Shown in pieces: positions 25,090 through 33,414 of a stretch of DNA of 64,000 nucleotides. Source of the stretch: Mycobacterium sp. ST-F2 (GTDB lineage: Bacteria > Actinomycetota > Actinomycetes > Mycobacteriales > Mycobacteriaceae); the NCBI RefSeq assembly GCF_001905655.1, contig NZ_JMHT01000022.1:62001-126000 (forward strand). Reading direction: 5' to 3'. The notes under the pieces are model-generated. The model saw nothing but the letters and a program-made list of their open reading frames with translations, was not told the DNA's origin and made no database searches. A program made the translations under genes and the position numbers. The stretch's first letter is position 1, and the number at the start of each line of letters is the position of its first letter.

Positions 25090-26598
25090 ATGAAGAACAT
25101 CGGCGGCATGCTCAAACAACGCGCAGTCGTTTCTCCGCACCTCGAGGCCTACGTCGAGCCGTCGACCAACGTCCGCATGAGCTACGCGCAGTTCAATGCG
25201 ATGGCCAACCAGTGCGCCGATGTGCTGACCTCCCTCGGGTTCGGACCAGGCGACCGGGTGGCGTTGCTGATGCCCAACTCGGTCGAATTCTGTTGCCTGT
25301 TCTACGGCGCGGCCAAGATCGGCGCGGTCGCGGTGCCGCTGAACACGCGCCTGACCGCACCCGAACTGGCCTTCATCCTCTCCGACAGCGGCAGCAAGGC
25401 CCTGGTCTACGGTCAGGCGTTCGCCGAAACTGTCGAAGCCATCAGGGCAGATACCCAGTACGAGTACGCCATCACCGAATGGGTGCCGGTGGTGGGCGGC
25501 GCCGGTTCGCTCACCGAACGCCTCGAATCCGCGGCTGCCGACGAGCCGGAGATCGACTGCGGCGGCTCGGACAACCTGTTCATCATGTACACCTCGGGCA
25601 CCACCGGTAACCCCAAAGGCGTTGTGCACAGCCATGATTCGGTACACACGGCCGCGATTTCCAATGCGATGACCGCTGATTCGCGCTACCGGGACCGAGT
25701 CCTGCTGCCACTGCCGATGTTCCATGTGGCGGCGCTGACCACCGTCATCTTCTGTGCCATGCGCGGTATCACCCTGATCTCCATGCCACAGCTCGATCCT
25801 TCGAAGATGTGGTCGCTGATCATCGAGGAGCGGGTGAACACCGCCGGCGCCGTGCCGGCCGTGTTGAACTTCATGCGCCAGGTACCTGAGTTCGCCGAAC
25901 TCGACGCCCCTGACTTCCGCTGTTTCATGACCGGCGGCGCACCGATGCCCGAGGCCCTGATCGAGCTGTACGGCACCAAGAACATGCAGGTGGTGCAGGG
26001 CTATGCGCTCACCGAGTCGTGTGGTTGCGGCACCGTGCTGCTCGGCGAGGACGCCTTGCGCAAGATCGGGTCCGCCGGGCGCGCCGGCATGTTCGCCGAG
26101 GTCCGCGTCCGCAGTGACGACGGCGCGATCAGTGCACAGGGCGAAGGCGAGGTCGTGATCAAGGCCGACTTCCTGCTCAAGGAGTACTGGAACCGCCCCG
26201 ATGCGACACGCGATGCATTCGACGACGGCTGGTTCCGCACCGGTGACATCGGCGAGATCGACGACGAGGGTTACCTCTACATCCGGGATCGCATGAAAGA
26301 CATGATCATCTCCGGCGGCGAGAACATCTACCCCGCCGAGATCGAGAGCGTCGTGATCGGTATGCCTGGCGTCACCGAGGTAGCGGTGATCGGCTTGTCC
26401 GACGAGAAGTGGGGCGAGGTCGCGTGCGCCATCGTCGTCGCCGACGAGAGCACGGTCAGCGCGGACCAGATCGTCGAGTTCTGCGGCACCAGGCTCGCGC
26501 GCTACAAGCTGCCCAAGAAGGTGATCTTCGCCGAGGCGATACCGCGCAATGCGTCGGGCAAGGTTCTCAAGCGGGTACTGCGCGAAAAGTACGTGTGA
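25090..26598 (+). CDS. FadD-type acyl-CoA synthetase
   Basis: A 502-residue AMP-forming ligase; ATG at 25090 with GGAGG 4 nt before it. Motifs: YTSGTTGNPKGV (~166-177), GYALTESCG (~309), DGWFRTGDIGEIDDEGY and RMKDMIISGGENIYPAE (~380-420), and NASGKVLKR near the C-terminus with the catalytic lysine. It should activate a fatty, aromatic or steroid-derived carboxylate to its CoA ester. It stands alone on the plus strand between the two WS/DGAT genes and converges on the second. Substrate not readable. Confidence 0.88.
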   Translation: MKNIGGMLKQRAVVSPHLEAYVEPSTNVRMSYAQFNAMANQCADVLTSLGFGPGDRVALLMPNSVEFCCLFYGAAKIGAVAVPLNTRLTAPELAFILSDSGSKALVYGQAFAETVEAIRADTQYEYAITEWVPVVGGAGSLTERLESAAADEPEIDCGGSDNLFIMYTSGTTGNPKGVVHSHDSVHTAAISNAMTADSRYRDRVLLPLPMFHVAALTTVIFCAMRGITLISMPQLDPSKMWSLIIEERVNTAGAVPAVLNFMRQVPEFAELDAPDFRCFMTGGAPMPEALIELYGTKNMQVVQGYALTESCGCGTVLLGEDALRKIGSAGRAGMFAEVRVRSDDGAISAQGEGEVVIKADFLLKEYWNRPDATRDAFDDGWFRTGDIGEIDDEGYLYIRDRMKDMIISGGENIYPAEIESVVIGMPGVTEVAVIGLSDEKWGEVACAIVVADESTVSADQIVEFCGTRLARYKLPKKVIFAEAIPRNASGKVLKRVLREKYV

Positions 26599-26611
26599 GG
26601 CCTGCCGACGG

Positions 26612-28057
26612 TCAGCGGGCGACTTGCGCCATCGCCGTCGGCACCTCGGACAGAGCGCCGGAAAGCCCGGCAGCCAGACGGATTTCGGCGAACGCATCGA
26701 TCATCGCGTTCGTCACCTCGTGCGTGTCTTTCACCGTGCGATCGTCGGAGATCACCGAGATGTTGAGCTGGTCGACGTAGCTCCATACGGTGATGGTCAG
26801 GCCACTGCCCGCCATCAGCGGTCCGACGGAGTACAGCTCACTGACCGTCGCCCCGGCGAAGCGGCCGCGCTCACGTGGCCCTGGCACATTCGAGACGACG
26901 ATGTTGAGACTGTTGCTCTTCGCTTCGCGCTGCGCGACCCGCCGGAAGACTGCGGGCACGAGAAACGGTGGCAGATAACCCATCCAGGTCGCGATGAGCG
27001 TCGGCCCGAGCAGCGCCTGACTCTCCTTGGACATCTGGGTGGCCAGCCGTACCAGCTGCAGCCGCTGCGTCGGGTCGGGAACATGCACCGGCAACGACAC
27101 GTACAACGAACTGACTTCGTTGCCGGTCAGCCGGCCGGCCGAGGTGCCGGTACTCGTCGGGACCGAGGCGACGAGCGGCGCGTCGGCGCGTCCGTCGTAA
27201 CGGAGGGCCAGCTGCCGCAGCGCACCGGCCGCGGTCGCCAGCACCACGTCGTTGATCGTGACGCCCAGATGCTTGCTCGTCTCCTTGACCTCGGCGAGAG
27301 CCAACGTCGCGGTGGCGTAGGTGCGGCCGGACGGCAGGACGTGATTCATGAACGTCGACGGGGCCTGGAACGGGCGAGCCATGTCAGGGTTTTCGACCCG
27401 GTCCTGCTTCGCGCGCCGCACCCGGGAGACGCCGCGGGCGGTCTCTGCCACCAGCTGCGGCAACGCCCGGATCTGTGCGAGGTGGTCACGGCCGGCGGCG
27501 CGCAGCAATTCGCCTGTTGATGGCGACCAGTAAGGGGCGCTTGCCTTTTCGCCGTCCTCGTCGCTTCCGTCTCCGGCCGAACCGGGCCGGTCCATGATGC
27601 GTGCCATCAGGTTCGCCGAGGCGACGCCGTCCGCGAGGGCGTGATGAATCTTGATGACGATGACGTAGCGGTTGTCGGCCAGGCCGTCGACGAAATGCAA
27701 CTCCCACAGCGGGCGGTCGCGGTCCAGGGGCGTGCTTGCGATCTGTCCGACGATCTGGTCGAACTCGCGACGGCCTCCTGGAGCCGGCGCCGTCGCACGA
27801 CGCAGGTGGTAGTCCCAGTCGATCTCGGCATTGTCGAGCCACATCGGGTGATGCAGCCCCAACGGGACTTCCACCAACTGGTAGAGCAACGGCTCCAACA
27901 GATGTATCCGGCCGCGGATCGTGCGACTGAACAAGTCGAAGTCGAACGCAGCGTCGAAGTCCGATGCGTCGACCACGAGCATCTTCAGCGTGTGCATGTG
28001 GACGTTCGGTGTCTCGCTGTAGACCATCATGGCGTCCACACCGCTCAATCGCTTCAT
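26612..28057 (-). CDS. WS/DGAT-type acyltransferase 2
   Basis: A 481-residue paralogue of the gene at 23315, starting MKRLSGVDAMMVYSET at the ATG at 28057, which has GAGGGG 6 nt upstream; an in-frame TTG two codons earlier is less likely. The catalytic motif is HHALADG (~residues 137-143), and [14 protein letters not shown] lies near the C-terminus. Predicted to make triacylglycerol or wax ester. It is transcribed with the SDR and monooxygenase genes upstream on the minus strand (18-bp gap), so lipid storage and steroid oxidation may share control. Confidence 0.9.
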   Translation of the reverse strand: MKRLSGVDAMMVYSETPNVHMHTLKMLVVDASDFDAAFDFDLFSRTIRGRIHLLEPLLYQLVEVPLGLHHPMWLDNAEIDWDYHLRRATAPAPGGRREFDQIVGQIASTPLDRDRPLWELHFVDGLADNRYVIVIKIHHALADGVASANLMARIMDRPGSAGDGSDEDGEKASAPYWSPSTGELLRAAGRDHLAQIRALPQLVAETARGVSRVRRAKQDRVENPDMARPFQAPSTFMNHVLPSGRTYATATLALAEVKETSKHLGVTINDVVLATAAGALRQLALRYDGRADAPLVASVPTSTGTSAGRLTGNEVSSLYVSLPVHVPDPTQRLQLVRLATQMSKESQALLGPTLIATWMGYLPPFLVPAVFRRVAQREAKSNSLNIVVSNVPGPRERGRFAGATVSELYSVGPLMAGSGLTITVWSYVDQLNISVISDDRTVKDTHEVTNAMIDAFAEIRLAAGLSGALSEVPTAMAQVAR

Positions 28058-28075
28058 CGCCAACCCCTCACTGCG

Positions 28076-28876
28076 TCAGGACTTCTGCGTCAATCCCGCG
28101 TCGACGACCAGCTGGGTGCCGGTGATGTAGCGGGCTTCGTCGGAGGCCAGGAAGACCACCGCGTTACTGATGTCCTCGGGCTCCACCCACGGCACCGGCA
28201 GGAGATTGCGCGCGGCAAGGACTTCGGCGACGTCCTCGGCGGTCGGGTTCTCCAGATCGGGCCGGATGCGCTTGAAAGTTGCCGGGTTCAGCACCATGGC
28301 GGTACCGACCGCCCCGGGATGCACGGTATTGACCCGAATCCGCTTGGGCCCCAGCTCATTCGCCAACGTCCGCGCGAGGCCGACCACCGCATGCTTGGTA
28401 GAGGTATACGCAGCGGTGTTGGCGCTGCCGCGAAGTCCGTTGGTGGAACTGATGATCACGATGGATCCCCCGGACGGCCCGAAATGCGGCACGCCGGCCT
28501 TCACCGTGTGCCATACGCCGGTGAGGTTGACGCCGATGACGCGCTGCCAGTCTTCGGTGGTCACCTCCCATGAGGGCGCCGACGCCGAATGGATACCCGC
28601 GTTGGCGACGACGACGTCCAGCCGGCCGAACTCCCAGACGCCTTCGTCGACGACGGCCTTCACCTCGTCGAACTTCGACACGTCGGCGACGCCGGTGTAG
28701 CAGCGCTGGCCGCGCTGCTTCACCGCGTCGGCAAGATCGGCCAAATCGGCTGCGGCACTCTCCACATCGAGGGCGATGATGTCGGCGCCCTCGTCGGCGA
28801 ACCGCTCGCAATGGGCTCGCCCGGTGCCGCGAGCGGCACCGGTGACGAGAGCGACCTTGTTCAACAGCCCTGACAT
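28076..28876 (-). CDS. Short-chain dehydrogenase, mycofactocin-type SDR
   Basis: A 266-residue SDR with the nucleotide-binding motif TGAARGTG (12-19) followed by RAHCERFADEGADIIALD, a pattern I associate with mycofactocin-coupled SDRs that hold NAD tightly. VANAG and the catalytic YTSTK (~residues 158-162) are intact, with the upstream serine in ISSTNGLRG. It should oxidise or reduce an alcohol or ketone, plausibly on a steroid. Its ATG overlaps the monooxygenase stop (TGATG), so they are coupled. Confidence 0.85.
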   Translation of the reverse strand: MSGLLNKVALVTGAARGTGRAHCERFADEGADIIALDVESAAADLADLADAVKQRGQRCYTGVADVSKFDEVKAVVDEGVWEFGRLDVVVANAGIHSASAPSWEVTTEDWQRVIGVNLTGVWHTVKAGVPHFGPSGGSIVIISSTNGLRGSANTAAYTSTKHAVVGLARTLANELGPKRIRVNTVHPGAVGTAMVLNPATFKRIRPDLENPTAEDVAEVLAARNLLPVPWVEPEDISNAVVFLASDEARYITGTQLVVDAGLTQKS

Positions 28877-30483
28877 CAGTCGGCCTTGGTCAGTTCAAAT
28901 CCCTTGTACCCGGCGGCGGCGACCTCTGCGCAGATGTCGTTGTAGGCGGCGAAGCCACCGATGAACAACATGAAAACCCGTGGCTTGCCGGGCACATTCG
29001 CGCCCATGTACCACGAGTTCGCTTTCGGGAACAGCGTCGTGTCGGCGCGGCGCACCAGCTCGGCGCACCATTCGTCGACCGAATCGGTGGTGGCCTCGAT
29101 CGCGGTATAGCCGTGCGCGTCGACGTACGCGATCGCGTCGGCGACCCAGTTCACGTGCGCTTCGGCATGCAGCACCATGTTGGCCAGCACTGCCGGTGCA
29201 CCCGGGCCGTTCACCAGGAACATGTTCGGGAAGCCATCGACACCCAGACCCAGGTAGCTCCGGGGACCGTGCGCCCAGTTGTCCTTGAGCTTCTGACCAC
29301 CGCGACCGGTGATGTCGATGCGCGCCAGTGCACCGGTGAGAGCGTCGAACCCGGTGGCGAAGATGATGGCATCCAGCTCGAACCGGTCCTCGGTGGTGGT
29401 GATTCCGGTGGCATCGATTTGCGTGATCGGGGTCTGCTTCACGCTGACCAGCTTCACGTGGGGCAGGTTGAACGTCTGGAAGTAGTTGGTATCGGTGCAG
29501 ATTCGCTTGGCGCCGATCGGATGGTCGTTCGGAATCAGCAAGTCGGCGATCGTCGGGTCGTCGATGACCGCACGAACCTTCTCGTCGTAGAACTTCTTCG
29601 CCTCGGCGTTGGCGACCTCGTCGGTCATCTGATCGGTGAACGTCTTGCTGAACAGCACACCGCCCAGCTGCCAACGCTTTTCGAACTCGGCGCGGCGCTC
29701 CTCGTCGGACAGCTCCATGGTGAGCTTGGGGTGCGCCATGTGCGGCGAGCCGCCGCCGCTGCGCCAGGACAGCTCGCGGCGCTGGTCGTAGTTGGCCTTG
29801 ACCTCGGCTTCGCGCTCAGCCGTGAGCGGCTCGTTGCCGGCAGGCACCGAGAAGTTCGGGGTGCGTTGGAAGACAACGAGTTCCGCGGCTTCCTCGGCGA
29901 CGATCGGTGTGCTCTGGATTCCCGACGAGCCGGTACCGATGAGACCGACCCGCTTGCCGGTGAAGTCGACGCCCGCGTGCGGCCAGTTCGCGGTGTGATA
30001 GGTCTCGCCCGCGAAGGTTTCGACGCCCGGGATGTTCGGCAGCAGCGGTTCGGACAGCGCGCCGGTGGCCATGACGCAGAAGCGCGCGACCACGGTGTCG
30101 CCCTTGTCGGTGGTGACCGTCCAGCGCAGCGTCTCCTCGTCGAGGGTTGCCGACACCACCCGGGTGCTCAGCCGGATGTCGCGGCGCAGGTCGAAGCGGT
30201 CGGCGACATGGTTGATGTAGGTGAGGATTTCGGCCTGGGTGGCGTACTTCTCGGTCCAGGTCCACTCCTGCTGCAGGTCCTTGTCGAACGAGTAGCAGTA
30301 GTCGATGCTCTCCACATCGCAACGGGCGCCCGGGTAGCGGTTGTAGAACCAGGTGCCACCCACATCCGAGGCGGCCTCGAAGACCACGACCGAATGACCT
30401 TCCGACCGCAGTTTGTGCAATGCGTAAAGTCCGGCGAACCCGGCGCCGACAACTACGACGTCAACCTGTGCTGCGCTGCTCAT
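28876..30483 (-). CDS. Baeyer-Villiger-type flavin monooxygenase
   Basis: A 535-residue FAD/NADPH enzyme. It has the first Rossmann motif GAGFAGLY (13-20), the type I BVMO fingerprint FAGETYHTANWP (157-168, FxGxxxHTxxWP) and the second Rossmann motif GTGSSGIQ (~183). BVMOs insert oxygen next to a ketone to give an ester or lactone; steroid ketones are known substrates in the family. First of the minus-strand operon with the SDR and WS/DGAT. GTTAGCCC lies 9-16 bp upstream of its start and also upstream of hsaA. Confidence 0.9.
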   Translation of the reverse strand: MSSAAQVDVVVVGAGFAGLYALHKLRSEGHSVVVFEAASDVGGTWFYNRYPGARCDVESIDYCYSFDKDLQQEWTWTEKYATQAEILTYINHVADRFDLRRDIRLSTRVVSATLDEETLRWTVTTDKGDTVVARFCVMATGALSEPLLPNIPGVETFAGETYHTANWPHAGVDFTGKRVGLIGTGSSGIQSTPIVAEEAAELVVFQRTPNFSVPAGNEPLTAEREAEVKANYDQRRELSWRSGGGSPHMAHPKLTMELSDEERRAEFEKRWQLGGVLFSKTFTDQMTDEVANAEAKKFYDEKVRAVIDDPTIADLLIPNDHPIGAKRICTDTNYFQTFNLPHVKLVSVKQTPITQIDATGITTTEDRFELDAIIFATGFDALTGALARIDITGRGGQKLKDNWAHGPRSYLGLGVDGFPNMFLVNGPGAPAVLANMVLHAEAHVNWVADAIAYVDAHGYTAIEATTDSVDEWCAELVRRADTTLFPKANSWYMGANVPGKPRVFMLFIGGFAAYNDICAEVAAAGYKGFELTKAD

Positions 30484-30619
30484 AAGGCGAAGTTAGCCCT
30501 CCGCCGCATGTCCCAGTACGAGGCGTCCCGGTGAACGGGCGACGCACCGGGACCCGTCCCGACCAGAGGGCCGGCCGCGGGTGATCGGCGCGATCAACCC
30601 ACCGGGACCGTCGCAATAC

Positions 30620-30931
30620 TCAGGGCGTCGTGGGGTCGGATTCCGCCGAGCCAGGACCCGAGTTTCCGGGACCGACCATGGCGCCAGGTGCCGCGGTTCC
30701 CGGACCCGGTCCCCACTGGCCGTGCCCGTACGGTCCAGGACCCAGGCAGTCCGGGTCCACACCATTGGGACCCCAACAGCCAGGTGGCTCCGCGACCAGC
30801 GACCCCGACACCGGCGTGCCTGGACTCTGCGCGACGACCGTGACCGCGGCTGCACTGACGCCGACGAGCATCAACGCGGCGGCTGTTGTCCGCCCTACCA
30901 GCCGCTCACAACGGCGTACCCATCCGTCCAT
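30620..30931 (-). CDS. Possible small exported Gly/Pro-rich protein
   Basis: A 103-residue ORF starting MDGWVRRCERLVGRTTAAAL, then a hydrophobic run (MLVGVSAAAVTVVA) that could be a signal peptide or anchor. The mature part is rich in Gly and Pro (CWGPNGVDPDC, GPGPYGHGQWGPGPG). Small mycobacterial secreted proteins of this style exist, but the composition could also arise from GC-rich non-coding DNA, and no good ribosome binding site is present. No function proposed. Confidence 0.4.
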   Translation of the reverse strand: MDGWVRRCERLVGRTTAAALMLVGVSAAAVTVVAQSPGTPVSGSLVAEPPGCWGPNGVDPDCLGPGPYGHGQWGPGPGTAAPGAMVGPGNSGPGSAESDPTTP

Positions 30932-31322
30932 CGCACTGCCTCTGTTCCGGCCCGTCGTCCACTTGTACGCGCCATGATTCGCCGAGCGCGGCCGAGGATG
31001 TAGAGCCCATCGGTCCGTCCACCAGAGGCCAAAGTCCCGATTCGCGGCGGGACCCAGAAAACGATGGGGCACAAGCAGATACACGTCACACCGCATCGGC
31101 GAGCCTCCCGGCCATCGGACGACCTATCACCGCCTGTCCCGGCCATCGGACCGGCCCGTGACCAGAACCCGTCGGCAGGGCGGAGACTCGCTGCCATGAG
31201 CGGCAAGACCCGGATCGATGCCGGGTGAAGGATTTTCGTCCGCTGACCGGGAACAGCCTCGCGGTGCACCGCGGGTGCGGTAAACCATTAGTTAGCCCAT
31301 CACAGGAGTTAGGACAACGACC
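30932..31322. other. Intergenic region upstream of hsaA
   Basis: No credible gene on either strand. It should contain the hsaA promoter. AGTTAGCCC at 31290-31298 repeats a sequence found in the leader of the Baeyer-Villiger gene, and AGGAG precedes the hsaA start. Nothing else is recognised. Confidence 0.5.
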
Positions 31323-32504
31323 ATGACCCAGCGGGTTATCGACAAGATCGGTGACATCGCCGACCAGCTGCGTGAACAAGCCTGGGAGGCAGAGAAGTTG
31401 GGCCAGCTGCCCGACGAGACCGTGAAGCTGATGAAGGCCGCCGGCAATATCAAGCTGCTGCAGCCCAAGGAATACGACGGCCTCGAAGTGCACCCGCGCG
31501 AGTTCGCGGAGACCGTGATGGCGACCGCCGCCCTGGATCCCGCCGCCGGCTGGATCAACGGCGTCGTCGGCGTCCACCCGTATCAACTGGCGTACGCGGA
31601 CCCGAAGGTCGCCGCCGAAATCTGGGCATCCGACACCGACACGTGGGTGGCTTCCCCGTACGCCCCACAGGGCGTCGCCCGGCCGGTCGACGGTGGCTAC
31701 ATCTTCAACGGCCGCTGGCAGTTCAGCTCGGGCACCGACCACTGTGAGTGGATCTTCCTGGGCGCCATGCTCGGTGATGAAGAGGGCAAGCCCCTCATGC
31801 CGCCGCAGATGCTGCACATGATCCTGCCCCGCAGCGACTACGAAATCGTCGAGGACTCCTGGAATGTCGTGGGCCTGCGTGGCACCGGTTCCAAGGACGT
31901 CATCGTCAAGGACGCCTTCGTCCCCACCTACCGCACCATGGACGCCACCAAGGTGATGGACGGCCGCGCCCAGCGCGAGGCCGGCATGACCTCGACGCTG
32001 TACCTGATGCCGTGGTCGACCATGTTCCCGCTGGGCATCTCGTCCGCCGTCATCGGTATCGCCGAGGGCGCCCTGGCCGCGGCCCTCGACTACCAGCGCG
32101 AGCGCGTCAACTCCAGTGGTGTCGCCATCAAGGACGACCCCTACGTCATGTACGCCATCGGTGAGGCCGCCGCCGACATCAACGCCGCCCGCCAGGAACT
32201 GCTGGCCAACGCCGACCGCATCTACGACATGGTCGACGCCGGCAAGGAGGTGTCCTTCGAAGACCGCGCCGCCGGCCGGCGCACCCAGATTCGCTCGGTG
32301 TGGCGCGCGGTATCCGCCGTCGACGAAATCTTCGCCCGCTGCGGCGGCAATGCCACCCGCATGGACAAACCGCTGCAGCGCTACTGGCGCGACGCACACG
32401 TCGGCCAGGCCCACGCCATCCACGTCCCTGGCACCACTTTCCACGCATCGGCACTGAGCAGCCTCGGCGTCGATCCCCAGGGCCCGCTGCGAGGCATGAT
32501 CTGA
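31323..32504 (+). CDS. hsaA: HsaA-type flavin-dependent phenol hydroxylase (oxygenase component)
   Basis: A 393-residue member of the acyl-CoA dehydrogenase-fold, group D flavin monooxygenases. It reads as HsaA: PKEYDGLEVHPREFAE, ALDPAAGWINGVVGVH, WQFSSGTDHCEWIFLGA and SWNVVGLRGTGSKDV are segments shared with 3-HSA hydroxylase. HsaA uses reduced flavin from HsaB to hydroxylate 3-HSA (aromatised ring A of the seco-steroid) to the catechol 3,4-DHSA. No HsaB-type reductase lies in the window. First of the hsaA-hsaC-kst4D operon; AGGAGTTAGGAC precedes the ATG. Confidence 0.9.
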   Translation: MTQRVIDKIGDIADQLREQAWEAEKLGQLPDETVKLMKAAGNIKLLQPKEYDGLEVHPREFAETVMATAALDPAAGWINGVVGVHPYQLAYADPKVAAEIWASDTDTWVASPYAPQGVARPVDGGYIFNGRWQFSSGTDHCEWIFLGAMLGDEEGKPLMPPQMLHMILPRSDYEIVEDSWNVVGLRGTGSKDVIVKDAFVPTYRTMDATKVMDGRAQREAGMTSTLYLMPWSTMFPLGISSAVIGIAEGALAAALDYQRERVNSSGVAIKDDPYVMYAIGEAAADINAARQELLANADRIYDMVDAGKEVSFEDRAAGRRTQIRSVWRAVSAVDEIFARCGGNATRMDKPLQRYWRDAHVGQAHAIHVPGTTFHASALSSLGVDPQGPLRGMI

Positions 32505-32505
32505 C

Positions 32506-33414
32506 GTGAGTGATCTGAAGAGCCTGGGCTATGTGAAGGTCCAGACCGCCGACATCGAACGCTGGCGCCAATTCGCTTTCGACGTACTGGGTTTCGCGAA
32601 GGGCAGCGGTCCTGATCCCGACGCGCTGTACCTGCGGATGGACGAGCGCACCGCGCGCATCATCGTGGTGCCGGGCGACGCCGACCGCATCGTCACCGTG
32701 GGCTGGGAGGTCCGCGACGGTGCCGCGCTGCGCCGGGTGCAGGCCACCCTGGACGCCGCGGGTGTGCCGTGGAAGCAACTGTCGCTGGAAGAGGCCGACG
32801 CCCGCCGCGTCGACGAGGTCATCGCCTTCGTCGACCCGGCCGGCAACGACGTCGAGGTGTTCCACGGCGCGGTGCTGGACCACAGCCCTGTCGTGACGCC
32901 GTTCGGCGCGCGCTTCGTCACCGAAGGCCTCGGCCTCGGCCACGTGGTGCTGCCGGCCCAGGACGCCAAGGGGCTGTTCACCTTCTACACCGACGTGCTG
33001 GGCTTCCTGCCCCGCGGCGCCTTCCGGGTGCCCGCGCCACCGGAGTTCGGCCCCCTGCGCGTGCAGTTCCTGGGCATCAACGAACGCCACCACAGCCTGG
33101 CGATCTGCCCGGCCGCGACACTGCGTGACCCGAAGCTGATCCACCTCATGGTCGAGGTCGACACCCTCGACGCCGTCGGGCAGGCGCTCGACCGCGTGAA
33201 CCGGGACGGCTTCCAGCTGTCCTCGACGCTGGGCCGCCACACCAACGACAAGATGGTCTCGTTCTACGTGCGCTCGCCCGGCGACTGGGACATCGAGTTC
33301 GGCACCGAAGGCATGAAGGTCGACGAACGGTATTACACCGCAGAGGAAATCACCGCCGACAGCTACTGGGGCCATGAGTGGATGGGCGTTCCTCCTCGGG
33401 CCATGCTGCCATGA
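32506..33414 (+). CDS. hsaC: HsaC-type iron extradiol dioxygenase
   Basis: A 302-residue, two-domain VOC dioxygenase starting at GTG 32506, one base after the hsaA stop. Iron ligands: H146 (GLGHVVLP), H213 (LIHLMVEV) and E264 (WDIEFGTEG); catalytic His at 195-196 (ERHHS) and Tyr254. Size and ligand positions match HsaC and BphC. It cleaves 3,4-DHSA meta to give 4,9-DSHA, the substrate of the HsaD-type hydrolase at 22164. Coupled on both sides (1-bp gap to hsaA, ATGA overlap with the next gene). Confidence 0.92.
   Translation: MSDLKSLGYVKVQTADIERWRQFAFDVLGFAKGSGPDPDALYLRMDERTARIIVVPGDADRIVTVGWEVRDGAALRRVQATLDAAGVPWKQLSLEEADARRVDEVIAFVDPAGNDVEVFHGAVLDHSPVVTPFGARFVTEGLGLGHVVLPAQDAKGLFTFYTDVLGFLPRGAFRVPAPPEFGPLRVQFLGINERHHSLAICPAATLRDPKLIHLMVEVDTLDAVGQALDRVNRDGFQLSSTLGRHTNDKMVSFYVRSPGDWDIEFGTEGMKVDERYYTAEEITADSYWGHEWMGVPPRAMLP

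Noticed and set aside
28589..28873. Plus-strand frame within the mycofactocin-type SDR gene
   Set aside because: Antisense shadow; the SDR motifs on the minus strand are complete.
31086..32444. 452-codon open frame antisense to hsaA
   Set aside because: Mirror of the hsaA codon pattern; no start signal, no motifs.
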